This document shows positions 11,988-24,868 of a stretch of 64,000 bases of DNA, in pieces. Every line of letters starts with the position of its first letter. The stretch's first letter is position 1. Origin of the DNA: Yamagishiella unicocca. Its lineage: Eukaryota > Chlorophyta > Chlorophyceae > Chlamydomonadales > Volvocaceae. The notes below the pieces were generated by a model, which worked only from the letters and a program-made list of their open reading frames with translations, searched no databases and was not told the origin of the DNA. Position numbers and translations under genes: made by a program. The DNA lies in NCBI GenBank assembly GCA_003116995.1, contig BDSL01000021.1:1178001-1242000 (forward strand). Reading direction: 5' to 3'.

Positions 11988-14900
11988 CACTGGGTCAAAC
12001 TGTCTATTACGTAGAATCTTGTCCAAGACATCAAGGTCAGGTCGAAGTCGAGTTCAGCGGTCAGGCGTATTGGCTGTGATGCCTACGGATAGAGTCTTCA
12101 ATGCCTCCGTCAAGCGACAGCTGCCGTACCTGGATCGCAAACCGCCGGAGATCACATGCGGATAGTGGCCTGAAAAACTCTTGCATTCTGAAAAACGGCC
12201 AAATGCCTGGAACATATTACTTATAATATAATCAAGTGCGCAGCATTTAAACCGTATGGGAAAACTTGTTAGAGCACCGTATGATGCTGCTGCAAGGCGA
12301 CTTTGCAGTTTAACTCCTCGTCGTCGTCCTAGCTTTCCTTCCCGGACCTGCGGTAACATGAGCATGTTATGATGTGTATTTCTTGATGATCGTCGCCTCG
12401 ATGCGAAGTGGCTTCCGCACGCTCGCTATGCTTACATCTGCGTTGTTCTCGCGTGGCCCCTCCTATTGCACCTGCCATCGTTTTTTTAAAAATGCCACCT
12501 TGCATGTAAAGCCGCACTTTAACCCTAGATGGCTATGGTGCTGCTACCCGGGGTTTGGTTTTGCTGTCACGCGTGCGTGCGGTTGCCCGCACAGACGGGG
12601 CACTAGGCGCGTTTCGTTGTTCTCGCTCTCTTCCTCCCTGCACCTTGCACCGGATAGGCGTTGGTGCGGCGCTAGGTGGCGTTTAGGAGCGGTGACCGTC
12701 GTGGCAAATGTCCACGAGGGTGCATGCGTGGAATCTGGACTACTCACACTTCATCAACTACCGCGTGCTCGTACCTGACGGAGTTGTGTGTACAAAAGGG
12801 AGGGTCCTGCCCGTACTATCAGCTGCGCGCCGCAAAAACATTTGCCGGCCGCAAACGTTAGTCAACGCGCACTGCGGAGCAGGTGTCGTGTATTTCGTCA
12901 ACTCCTTGTGCGTGGCCTCCCTGTAAATAGAGCGCCGCGCCAGAATATACATCGTCATCGGGCTTGTTTCCCAGGGAAACACCCGCGCCACAGGTGGTGG
13001 AGCCGTGGCGCTACATACATTACACGTGTTGGTACCCTCCTCCATCGAAATGAAATATTACCGGCCACCCATGCGGGGAGAGCCACAACGAACGCTTTTG
13101 GGCCGCCTGTAACTTTGCACACGGCCCTTTAGGAGTGACCCCTAACATTACCTACAACGAAACTCAGCTACATCAGATTGCGTTATAAAGAGAGGGAACG
13201 ACCCGCGAACCAGGCTGCCGTTAGCAACACATGTACGAATAGAAGACCAGTACGAACGCGCCGCTTTGCGCTATTTGCCTGTCAGAAGACACCGCACGCT
13301 TGTTTTGCATGGCGGGCAGCCAGTGCACCACCTGAGCCAGGTTCCAACCGCTGATGACGACACCCACCCTCGGTCTTCACAGGCACAGCCAGCCACGAGA
13401 AAACCACCGGGCAACGCGGAGCATGGTGCGGGATGTTATTCGGCCGCCGTGCACTTCAACCCGCACCGAAGGCCCCCCGCCGACTACCTGCTCTCATTGC
13501 TCTGCTGGAGGCCCCGGAACCACCGTGACATAGGTCCCTCACATACTCCCAAGGCAGAGGTTATGAGGACGCGCACACACGCGAATGAATACTAATGGCC
13601 GCCAACGAGGGAGCCCCGTGAAGCCAGCTACAGCACGCGACCACATCAAGCACCGCCATCAAACTTGGGTTGTTCCTGTACACCCACCTTGCAAACCAGC
13701 CAAACTTACCCTCCTGCTGTCGCTAGCTTTATGTGCGGTGCCGCTGAGCGCCGCCAGCCTCATCATCACCGCGACCACGGCCCCAGCGAGCGTGCTCACG
13801 CCGGCGGGACGGAACGTATACCTCCCAGAGCTCTCCCGGAGCCACGCAAGCACACAGACTCCAGGCTACATACACCGGCCGACATCCGCGTGCGCGCACC
13901 CTGTCTGCCCTGCCTACCAGACATCACCACATGACTAATAAGGTACATTCAAGCGGCTTATTTGCTGGGAGACGTGCAAAACGTCCCAGATGAAAGGTTG
14001 AGCTGCAACCCCCGCAGCATGGCCCCCGAGGCCAGCAGCACGTGTGGCGACCTTCTCTGGCATCAGGGCACCCTCGGCACGCCCTATCCGGTGTGGCCGG
14101 TATCCACAACCATCCATCACTCCAGGGACTCTCCAGGGACTCTCACCTAAACGCAAAATCGATTCAGTGGAAGCGGCTACAGAGCGGCTACACAAACACA
14201 TGCGGTAGGTACTATGGAACTGCAAGCCAATCGCATTAGGCCTTCTTTGCAGCGAAACGCTCAGCTAGCAAGTGCTGAGACATTCATTGCTCAAACGGAA
14301 ATTTCCATCGTCGTCAACATCGTCGTCGTCGTCGTCCCATGGCATGAAAATAAGACGGGATGCACAAACGCCTATCCATGAAAACGAATACACGCATCGC
14401 TACAGAAGAAGGCACCAACCGGGAGCTGGGGTACGCTGCGCTTAACAGCAGCGCAGGGCCCGCCGGAATCGCCCAAGTCACCCCCCCGCCGCTTCGTCCA
14501 GCAGTCGTGCCTTGGTGGAATACCACGCAGGCCTCGACATCACACACACCCAGTGCCCGCCGCCCTGCCGGCCCCTTGGAGTCTGTTAGATGCATTCCCA
14601 TCAGGAAGAACGCGGCACTGCGCAAGCCCCGACCCGCAGCCCGCCTCCATCCGCATGACGAGTGCGAGCATCGGCCATGCACGCAAGCAGGCAGAAGCGC
14701 CAGCCTCACCGCAACCTTGCCCACATCAGGAAGCGAAGAAAGAGCCGCACCACATGAATGTATGCAAGAATGACCAAGTTCATTTAAATAGCCCACGGGC
14801 TGAACAGGAGGGCCAAGAGGGCTGCAGCTCGCGCTGCCTGGAGGACCGCGATTGTGCACCGAAGAAGGACCACGGGACACGCGGAACGGCACCGCATCCG

Positions 14901-16168
14901 TCCACACCGTCTCCTTCGTACGGTCTGCACACACCCAGATCACAGCACCTCCAAAGCGACCTGAACATGCAGGGCTGCGGCCAGCAGCCCCTCTTGCCGC
15001 AGAACCCCCCGTCAGGCAGACTGACAAGCCAGCTAACCCATGCGCCAGTCCAGGCTTGGCACTGCGTCTCGATGGCCTGCTGCCTGGCCCGCTGCCAGCC
15101 TATCCTATGCAAACACACGGCGCTCGAATTCCTCGAAGAGACACATGCACGGGCATGATGTTTAGATAATAAGTACCCCATTACTAGCAATACTAGGACG
15201 GCGTCGTTGCCGTTAACAGAAACCGCCAACCCACGACTGTTGGAAAATGCCGTAACCGTGCGTTCTTTCTGGACCATACCTCCAGCCGCAATCTTTAGAG
15301 ACCTCTCCAGCCGATAACCATCAGGAGCTCGAAAACGTCGCACAAGGCGACCAGTAAATGCCAGCGACGAAGTCGCTTGGGGTGAGGGAAATGTGGGGGC
15401 CATGCCCCCGCGCGCACCCGCAACTAGGAGAAGGCCCACATGCCATAATTGCACCCCTCCCAGCTGCTGTGCTCCGCGGCCATGGTCTCGCCCGCGCCCC
15501 CACCATGTTGCCCCATTTGCGCCGCCACTTAAGCACGCCGCTGCGCACCAGCCCTACCCTACAGACCAACAGGCAGCCCTCAAGAGGTGGTCGCTGTTTG
15601 CAACCCAATCCCGTGCCTCCGACGTATCCCGCCTAGTCGTTCAAGTACCCCCTTATTCTTTCGCATCAAGCAATGCAGCCCGAGATCCACATGGCTTGTT
15701 CGCACGCGTCCCTGTATATCACGAGACCGAAATCGCGCCGCCGCTGGTAGGACAATCCGCTCCGGGCCGCCGGCATGTTACCAGCAAATACCAGTAGGGT
15801 CACAGGCCGGTGACCAATCCAGGCCGTGCTGCAAAGCGACGCAGGCGCCGCTGCGCGTGCGCCCAGGTGGATGCCCCTGGAGTCGTTCCGCCGGGAGGCG
15901 GCCGCGCCGAACAGCCTTGGAGCAGCCCCGGATGTCCACGAGTGTACTCTAAACCCCGGCACTTCACCCAATAGCAGCGTCCGTCCCGACATCTCCCTTC
16001 GCCCCTTCCGCTGCCTGCAGATTGCCGGGTCAGCGCCCCATCCACACACCCAGCAGCTCGCCGAGCCGCGCCCGGCACCGCAGGCCCGACAGGGGCCTCC
16101 ACGCGGCCGCAGCCCAGTTGCGTGGGACTACGGTCGCAGCGGGATTACGGTGCCCACCACCGCCGCCG
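11988..16168. other. Intergenic, about 4.2 kb, no gene seen
   Basis: This lies between the start of the minus-strand gene at 11987 and the stop of the kinase at 16169. It should contain the kinase 3' UTR and the promoter of the first gene. Open frames of up to about 240 codons occur (for example minus 14314-15027) but show no domain, hydrophobic pattern or family resemblance. A (GTC)n microsatellite is at about 14317-14337. Confidence 0.55.
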
Positions 16169-19100
16169 TCACGCCCCCTCCTCGTCACCCTCCAAGATGG
16201 CATCGCGCTGCAGCCCCTGAGGCTGCGTCCAGCAGGACTCCCGGTCGCGCTCGCGGTACGACATGGCCGCGCCTGCCAGTACGGCGACGTACGACTGCTG
16301 TACGGCGACCTGCGACTCGGGCGCGGCGTTCAGTCGGCCCGCCAGGGGTGCAGCTGGCGCGCCGGGCGAGGTGCCCCCGGGACCTGTGGTCCTGAGCCCA
16401 GCCGCACCCCCTGGCGGCGGCTGCGCGCCCGTGGCCCCCACGGCTGGAGCTCCCTGGGCAAGTGCCGCCGCAGTGGCCAGGGACCGCGGGGTCCGTGCAG
16501 GGCTGCCGGCGCCGCGGGCGCCGGGCTGGTAGCCGGTGTCGTCAGGAAGTTGAACCGACGCCAGGGTCTGGGCAAGCAGGGCGGCCGTGTAGGGCGGCGG
16601 CGCCACGCCAGACAGGGTAAACAGCGAGGGGTCAAGGCTCTGAGAGGCCGTCCCGGTGACCACCTCCGCCGCGCTGCTCAACTCGCCCGCCCGGACGACG
16701 TGGCCGCCGGGCAAAACACCAGGCGGCGCGTACGACAGGTACGGTAAACAGTACGACGGGACCACCGTGGCGGAATAGGGCTGCTGCACGTGGTGCATGG
16801 TCAAGAAGGGGGAGTCCGGAGGCAGCGGTGAAGCCGAGGGCTGGGCCGGGGCCATGCCGTTGGGCGCCGCGGGCGGGGGTGAGCCGGAGGCCAGGCCGGT
16901 TGCTGCGGTGGTGGTGTGCATGTTTGTGGAGGGCATGATGGAGGCGGCTGGGCTGCTGCCGCTACTGGGCGCCACAGCGCCAGCGCCGGTGGGACTGGGG
17001 CCAGGGCCACTGAAGTACGACATCATGGCGCTGTTGTACGGCGACATCGAGCCGGCCGTCCCCGGAGACATCGCGTCATGGTGCACCTGCGGGCCGGGGG
17101 AGCCGCTTGGCGCCGCGTCGGAACCAGGTCCCAGGGTGCACTGACCCGTGCCGGTTGCGCTAGTGCCGCCGCTGCTCGTTAGCGAACCCAACGGCCAAGC
17201 CACGTGCGGCTGGGTTTGGAAAGCGGCGTAGTTGTGCGAAGAAGGCAATGGGGCGTGCAGCTGTGCTGTTGGCTGCCCCACCGCCACGCCTCGACTGCCA
17301 GGATCGCCTGGGCCAGGCGAGAGACCCGCACTTCCTCCTGCACCGTTCGGCGAGTATACACAATGACCGCCCGCTATGGCGGGCACGGCAAGAACGACTC
17401 CCGCTGGCGCCCGGGGCTGTGGGCCGTGCGCGCTCGTCGTCGCGGCCTGCCCAACGCTGCCCGCCTGCCCCACCGTGGCTTCGCCAACGTCCCGTGGCGC
17501 GTGCTGCGGAAAGCCGCCGGCAGCAACGGCGACCCCACCCGGCGGCGGCGCCAAGGCGATGCTGCTGGCCGCATGCTGTCGCGGCATCTGCTCCTGCTGT
17601 TGCATCTGCTGCTGCTGCATCTCATGACGCAGCTGCAGTTGGTGCAGCTGTTGCAGCTGGTACTGTTGATGCATCTGAAGCTGCTGTTGTTGCGAGTACA
17701 GCTGCTGGTGCTGCAACTGGTATTGTTGCGGTTGGAACTGCAGCTGGAGCGGTTGCGGCTGGCTCGAGGACATCGCCACTTGCTGCTGCTGGTGGTGCTG
17801 GGGCGGGTAAGGGTGGTTTTGGAGCGCGGTTGGATCCGTCCCACCCACCAGAGCCGGGGCCTGCGTCCATGGCTGCGATCCGGAAGCCAGGAGACGCCCA
17901 GTTGCCAGGCCGCTGCCGCTGCCTCCCCCCACCAGCATCAGGCCACCGTTGGAGCCGGGGCTTGCGCCCGCAAAGCCGCCACCGCTCCGGAACCCGGGCA
18001 AAAGCCCAGGGGCCGGCGAGCCAGCGACGGTAGCATGGCGCGGTGTGGGCGCTAGGAGGCTACTGCCGCTCTCGAACGCCCCGCCTTGGATGCTACTGCC
18101 GGAGGGGCTGCCCAAGAGGCGGCCTGCCGTGGGGGTCGTCAGGGTGGGTGCGCCCCCGGCCCCGCCGGTGCCGGCGCCCAGCCTGTAGTGCCCGCTGCCC
18201 CCGTGGCTGCCGCCGCCGTCGCCGCCGCCGTCGGTCAACGGCAGGGTGCTTCGCGGCGGCGAGTGGGTTCGTGCCTTGCCGAGCTGTTGCTGGTACTGGA
18301 GGCCCTGGCTCAGCAGCCGTTGCGGCGGCAGTGCGGCGGCGGGCAGGCCGATCTGCTGGTGCGCTGCTGAGCTGCCAGGCCCCAAAGATAGCCCCCCGGT
18401 GAGCGAGTCCCCGGCCGCTCCGAAACCCATCTGCGGCTGTACCTCGTTGCTGGTGCCGCCGCCGCCGCGGGCCCCGCTGCCCATCCCCCTAAGAAGCGAA
18501 GAAAGCGGCGCCGGCACCGCCGCTGACATGGCCGCCGCCGCCGCCTGCGCCGCGCCCTCGTTGCGGACGACCGTCTCGATGACACCCAGCACGCGGGCGA
18601 CCTTTGTGAAGGACGGCCGCTGGCGCTTGTCGTAGCTGAGACACGCGTCTCCCAGTTTACGGACCATCGGGTGCGCGTCTGCCGGCCACTCGAGCCGCAG
18701 GCTCCCCGAGCACACGCCCACATACATGCGGCCCGGGTGCACGTCAGCGAAGGGCCGCTCGCCGGTGACCAGCTGCCAGAGCATGACGCCGAAGCTGTAG
18801 ATGTCTGTGTATGTGTGTGTTTTGGGGGGCCGGGGGGGAGCGGCGGGGTGGGAGAGCCGCAGCAGCGGCGATGAGCTGGGGCTGACCGCGGGGAGAGTCG
18901 GGTGGCGGGGCAGGGGCTGGGGCCGTCGAGGTCAAAACACGCATGCTATGGTGTGTGGGAAAGGCGCCAAGGGAGGCAGCATTCGGCAAGGTTGGTGGAT
19001 ATGGGTCAAGCAGCAACTGGACAGTGGTTCGGTCTACGGAGGCGGAGGAGGGAAGGGTGGCGCCACTTGGGGTGCATGTATGCAGGAGGACAGCCCCACC

Positions 19101-22100
19101 CGACCACCCACCTGCCGCGGGACACAGCGAGCCGTTGAGCACCTCCGGAGCCATGTAGGCGATCGTGCCCGTCGCGTCCGTGTCGCACTCCAGGGCGCCG
19201 CGCTCCGAAACCTGCACAATCTTGGACAGCCCAAAATCAGCCACCTGCGCGGCATTAGGGTTTTGGGATGGAGGCGTAAGTGACAGGGCAAAGCTCAGGC
19301 GGGCCAACGGCAGGAAGACCCCGGCAGGCTGCGTTGAGCCTCGTGTTGCATGACGTGCTGGGTGAACGCACGGTGAGGGTGTTCATATAACGGGCACTGG
19401 GGCGAGAGCAAAACGTGGAGCAGGGCGAAAGGTAGGTCGAGAGGGGGAAGCTTGGGCGTGTTCAGGCGCCCAACTGCTGCTGGCATCTCCGCACCTTTGC
19501 AATGAAGCCGCGCCTGTCCGATCGACTGCTCTTCAGCAGCACGTTGGCAGGCTTGAGGTCGCCGTGCACGATCTGGCTGGCGTGCAGGTGGCACATGCCC
19601 TACGACCGAGGCGCGAAGGTGCGGTGGGGAACGTGTCAGCAGGGCGGTCGTTATAGTGCCCTTACTCCCTTGCAGGTTCAATGTAGATTCCCCTTCGGCA
19701 CAGTTCAATGTAGGTTCCCCTTCGGCACAGGAACCTCGCAAGACAAATTTTGGTTCATTTCTTTTCAATATGTTAGCGTAAATTGACAGGCTAGTTAAGC
19801 TAGTTTCGCTGTAATGAACCATTGAAGAACCTAACCTGACAGAGTTGAAGTGCTGTTCCCGGGATATGGGTCGGCTCGGAACCCCCAAGGGCACCAGCCG
19901 CCCACCCACTCACCCACGTCCAACCCACACAAACTCGCCAGTCTCGCATTCCCACGCTACATACGCACTCGCACACCCCCACGCGCATCCACACCCACCT
20001 GCGCGATCTCCCGCGCGGTTCGCAGCATCGCCCTCAGCGCCACCCGCGAGTTCCAGCGGGCAGATGCGCGGAAGATGCTCTTGTCGATGGCGCGTTGCAG
20101 GCTGCCCCGGTCGCAGTGCTGAAGGCGGAAGGGGGAGGTTGGCGTGTCGGGTCGGGTCGGTTAGGGAGGGCGGTGGCAGTGGCGGTGGCGGAGGCGTGTG
20201 GGATGAGGCACTTCCACGTGGGCGCTCGCGTCTCCTGCCGTTCAGCACTGCCGGTAACGCTCTTCGCGCCACGCAATGGAGAGCAGAGAACAGCTTCGTT
20301 GGGAGCTGCTGGGTACGTTGCACCGCCGCACTACTAACGGCCACGGACCCACCTCAGATCCAGGGTACAAGTCATCACGTAATACGTGCGTAGCACCGCC
20401 GCTTCGCCCGCAATGCAAACCCTCGTCGCTGCTCCCAGGGCACACACAACACACGCACACACCCCACCGGCGCGCCCCACGAAAAACCACTAGCAAGCTA
20501 ACTAACAAACACGTCGGGCTCCACCACCGCCACCAGCACACGGGCTCGGCTCATGGGCTCTCTCTCCCACCCCACACTGCACCACACGGGTTGAGGGTGG
20601 CGGCTGCGTACCTCCATGATGATCTGGGTCAGGAAGTCCCGCGGCTTTGCCCTTATCTGCACTAACAGCGCGTGGTACTTCGAACGAGTGTACGGCGACG
20701 GACGGACGGCGCCCTCGTCGCCGAGGTACGGCGCTCCGAAACCATCGCCGCTCTGAAATGACTCCATCAGTTCCAACCCCAGCCGCTCATCGCTGGCCTC
20801 CGCCGCCTTACTCGCGGCGCCGCCGCCCTCGCCCCCCGCCGCAACCGCCGCCTCCACGTTGCCCTCCGGTCGGCCTTGGCTGGCCGGCACCGGCGGCACC
20901 ATGCCGTCGAGGGTCACACCTAGCACTGGCGAGTGCCGATGATAGGGGAAGTGGTGTTGCAAAAGCGATGTGCTGTTGTCCGCCAGATTGCGTGGCCCCG
21001 TGGCCCCTGTGCTGCTGTGGAGGGGCTTGCACGACAGGCCGTCCAAGAGCGGCGGCTCCGCCGGGTGACGCATCAGCGCCGTCGACGTCGACTGCGACCT
21101 CAGGCCGTTCATGTGCTGCGCGCGCTGCGCGTGTGGCACCAGCAGCAGCGGCTGCGACTGCTGGTCGCCCACGGCCGCCGCATCTGGCTCCATGTCCAGT
21201 GCAATGGCCGCCGTGCCGCGAGGCACCAGCATCGGCACGTCCGTACTGCACGTCGAAGCAGCATCCTGCATAAGGCCCTGCGTTGTCTTCTGACTGTGGC
21301 CGCTGCCGCCAGCGCCGCTGCTGGGGTGCAGGCCCGAAGCCGCGACGAGTGCCACCCCGGAGGCGGCGGCGGCGGCGGCGCCGCCGCCGGCGGCGGCCTG
21401 CGAGGAACGCCGGCGGGCGCCGGCGGTGTTCGGGCCGTTGAGCACCCTGCTGCGGGTGCCTCCGGGGTGATCAGCCCCTAGGTCTCGCGCCCCCACGCCG
21501 CAGTCGCCGGCGAGGTCGTGGTCCTGGTCGCAGCCGGCGCAACCGACGCCGCGGCAGGTGGCGCAGGCCGCCGTGAGGCGCTGCTGCGCCGCTGTGGCAA
21601 AGGCGCCGCTGCTGTTCTGGGTGCTGGGGCTCGCGAAGAACTCTGGCGTCAGCTCGACCACCTTGCAGGCGAACGTCTGCGGGGCACAGCGATGAGGGCG
21701 CGTCAGGGAAGGTGGCGAGGGCTCGGACACAGGGGCGCATCGGGCTCGGCGGGCTTTTCTCGCGGCTCGTCACGGGCGGATGAACGAATGGCGAGAGGCG
21801 CCAGCTTCGATACCCACTACCGGTGTTTTCATCCCCCCCGCGTGAACATTCGGAAAGCAAAGGCAGCCCGCAGCGTGACTCACATCAACCCTACGACATT
21901 CGGCCTCCCTGTACCATCCGACATCCTACGAAACCCACTCCTCAGGGGCCGGAGCGACCCTGGGACACTGAGTACGGCAGCACGAGTGAGAAACCCGTGG
22001 CACGAGACGCACCTGCACGACGTTTGGGTGCGCCAGTAGCTTTGACAGCAGCGCCTCCGTCGCGCTGATCTGCAGCTGCTGTGTGCTCGATGACACCAGG

Positions 22101-23490
22101 TACTTGATGGCCACGTTGGCACCCTGCCACACCCCTCGGTACACCACGCCGAAGCTGCCCTGACCCACCTTCTCGAGGTTGTCAACCTGCATGGAGCGCG
22201 GCCACGGCGGGGCTAATGCTTTGCAAAGGCGGTTCCCAAAACACGTCGCCAAATGCCCTCGTCACCGCCGGTCTGCAACAGGTTCACACCTTTTCCCTCC
22301 CCAGAACCCGGCGTCACACACTCCCAACGCACCTCGATGGGCCTGCCTCCGATGCCCTGCTGCTGCTCGCACATTAGCTGCTGGCGCAGCTGCTCGACGG
22401 CTGTCGTGCTGATGTGGCCCGTGTCAGCGTTCAGGACGCTGGAAAGGCCGCCCTGCAGCGACTGGTACCTGGACATCTCACCCGACGGCACGAAAGACGA
22501 GCCAACCGGCAGCGTGCAGCCTTCGGAGAGGATCGACGAGAGGAAGTCAGGCCCCGCCGTGAGAATCCCGGCAGGAGCCTGAAAGGCGCGAGACTCGGAG
22601 TTCATGGTGGCGCCGGAGTGGAGCGTTGGCAGCTGAGCGGATGCCAACTCCACTACGCCGGTATTGCTTCGAGCCATCGTGAAGGAGCTTGTTGCACTCG
22701 TGGGACACATGGTTGCTCCCGCCGCTGCCATAACGGGCAGGCTGGCACCACTGGCTGGCCGCTCGCCGGCCCGGTGCGGACGACCCAACAGCGAGGGCTT
22801 ACGTGAGGGCGTGCCCGAAGAATTCGCACGCCTAAAGTTGGATAAATGGACAACTTGAGCAGTTCCGTCTGGCTGGGCCTCGCCGCGCAGTGCTGATGAG
22901 CCGGGACAGTGCGGATCCGCGCGCGCGCGGGGCGATACACGCGACGATGCTGAGGAAACGGCCACCTCAGCGGTGGGGATGCCATTGCCAGGCAATCGGG
23001 CAGTCACGCGCTCGGCCGCCAGCTGCGATATGCTTGTCTGGGGGCCAAGGTTTCCTCGCTCGCTGGATGCCAAACCATAGTGCGGTGCCAAACCATCGCC
23101 TGTAGGTGTCTCAGTTTCCAACGGCACAGGCTGAATAACGTTTCCAAGCGCGATCATGAAGGACGACGATGAGCCGACCGAGTCAGCTGCAGGCGGCAAG
23201 CCTTGCAAGCTGCGCAGCCGGGTCCCTTCAGCGGCTCCAGTTTGCTGTGTACACCCAGAGGGTTCATATTCTTCCTTCAACTCCAATCCACGGTCTGCTT
23301 TGAAGTCTGGGTAAGTGCTGTGAGCACTGCGTGGTGTAGAAACAGCATTAGCGAGTTTCTCGCTTGCACCATGCGACGGAGGAGCTACCCGCCGAGATGG
23401 CCGCCGGATAAAGGGCAGGCAGCCGCATGATGACTTGTTGGGCGAGGCAAGCGTCTCATCCATGGTTTGCTTCTTCACTGGCCTGGTCAT
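16169..23490 (-). CDS. Ser/Thr protein kinase, TKL/MAPKKK-like, with Gln-rich tail
   Basis: Seven exons on the minus strand: 22333-23490, 22013-22186, 20612-21676, 19999-20118, 19495-19599, 19112-19244, 16169-18804; phases agree, 1796 residues. Residues 1-386 are low complexity. The kinase domain begins at about 387: glycine loop VGQGSFGVVY (393-402), ATP-binding VAIK (Lys414), the hinge-side IMEHCDRGSL, catalytic HGDLKPAN (Asp853, Lys855, Asn858), DFG (877-879), MAPE (905-908), DIYSFGVMLWQL and RPSF. All catalytic residues are present, so it should be active; HGD for HRD is common in plant TKL-type kinases. An insertion of about 330 Ala/Ser/Gly-rich residues lies inside exon 3, between beta-4 (FACKVVEL) and beta-5. 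After the domain come about 790 residues rich in Gly, Ala, Pro and Gln, with a polyglutamine-like stretch encoded at about 17580-17760. A second ATG (23463) could be the real start. Substrate and pathway are unknown. Confidence 0.9.
19677..19730. repeat. 27-bp direct duplication in kinase intron
   Basis: Two adjacent 27-bp copies (core TTCAATGTAG then TTCCCCTTCGGCACAG) differing at one base, in the intron between exons 5 and 4 of the kinase gene. Confidence 0.9.
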
Positions 23491-24586
23491 GGAGCCACAA
23501 CAGCCTGCTTGTGCCTGCCATATGCCGACATAATATTCCCCACGCCTCCAGGTAGACTAAGGCGATATGACTATGCCTCTGAAAATGATGCCAGAAGGTG
23601 CACGCCAGTCCCTGTGCTCGCACCAGCGTCTTCCAGGAGAGATTCGGGTGGCCCAGTGCCGCAACCTGAAACGGTCCGTATGAAAGCTGGCAGTCTCCGT
23701 AACAATAAATTTTGGGTTTTAAGATGGAATGAGAGGGAACTGGCCTGCGGTCTTGCCAGACGCCAATGGTCGCGTTCACAAGGCTCAGCCTACATTCAGA
23801 TACGATCTACGAGGGCTCCACCTCGCTCTTTCACGGAAACTGTGGTCCTCGGCGTTAGGCAAGCCTTCTGCGGCTGCCTTCGTAAGTACGACAACGGCAA
23901 CCCTAAACGTACATTTAGTCGATTTAGATTTCTGTGCGACGCAATCATCGTAGAGGGCTTCTTCACGGCTATAGGCTGCATAATTGTGTGCACTTCCTTC
24001 GCTGTCAGCGCTCATTCGACCTTAAGGATACGTTGCACCAGGCATTGCATGCTTCAAAATTTACAGCATCCACTCTGCATATTCTGCTGCAATAAACCTT
24101 TATAACTGCTGGTCGTATAACATATTGTCACCCTTCCCCACTGTTTTCCTTGTCACCCTTCCCAAATTTTCCGTTCGGGGTGTACGTTTTTTTTGTGGTG
24201 CCTGGCGACCGCGGAGCTGGTTGGCTGAGCTGTCGCATCGTCGCTGCTGTTTGGGCTGGGGGTGATCTCTGTGCCTTGCGAGGCTTTTGTATGCCCTTGG
24301 GGGCGTCTGCTGGGTTCAGCCCCGGCTCTGTGGCCGCGTACATGGGCCCCTTTTATTGTACTGGGTTCGCCCGGGCTTGAGGACAATGTCATGTCTTAAA
24401 GTCAGACCGCATTAATTCCCCGGGGCGCCGGGGGAATTCTCTGATCGTAAATGGCAAGTGACGTACCAAGTCGATAAGTCGCGCACTCGAGCTCGACGCG
24501 CAATCCGTCAGGCTATGCAATTTTAAGCATAGCGACGGAAAGCAACCTGTTCCATTTACAATTAGCTTGGCATAGGTGCAGACAGC
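23491..24586. other. Divergent intergenic region
   Basis: This is upstream of both the kinase (minus, start 23490) and the small membrane protein (plus, start 24587), so it should hold both promoters and 5' UTRs. I see no coding exon and no repeat array. Confidence 0.5.
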
Positions 24587-24868
24587 ATGGAGGCGATGAG
24601 GCCGGCAACTGTGCAGAGACTTGTTGGCTTTGGTGTCGGCACGCTCGCTGCATCCGTGCTATACATCTCAAGCATGCGACTCGTCTGGCGTCATACTGCC
24701 GAAGTCGCGCAACAATATGGAGCGCCAACACCAAAAGCATCTGGGAGTACGGAGGAACAGCCACTCGTAGGCCCCAAGCTCCGGGCTGCTCTTATCCGGA
24801 GATGGAATGAAGGTGTTGACATGACTGTCGGCGCGCTGGCGACGGAGCTTGCGAAGCGGGGTGTATGA
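24587..24868 (+). CDS. Small single-pass membrane protein, possibly a MICOS subunit
   Basis: A single-exon frame of 93 residues with an ATG in good context (ACAGCATGGAGG). Residues about 10-28 (RLVGFGVGTLAASVLYISS) form one membrane helix at the N-terminus. The C-terminal part is charged and amphipathic (RAALIRRWNEGVDM, then ATELAKRGV). A short N-terminal helix plus a C-terminal R-W-N-x-x-V segment recalls the small MIC12/MIC13 subunits of the mitochondrial cristae-organising complex, where the helix sits in the inner membrane. That likeness is from pattern only and unproved. Codon use looks coding, and the protein lacks the low-complexity runs of the chance frames around it, which is why I accept it as a gene. 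Confidence 0.6.
   Translation: MEAMRPATVQRLVGFGVGTLAASVLYISSMRLVWRHTAEVAQQYGAPTPKASGSTEEQPLVGPKLRAALIRRWNEGVDMTVGALATELAKRGV

Noticed and set aside
14314..15454. Minus-strand frames of 224-237 codons downstream of the kinase
   Set aside because: No domain, membrane pattern or splice partners; more likely 3' UTR or intergenic sequence.
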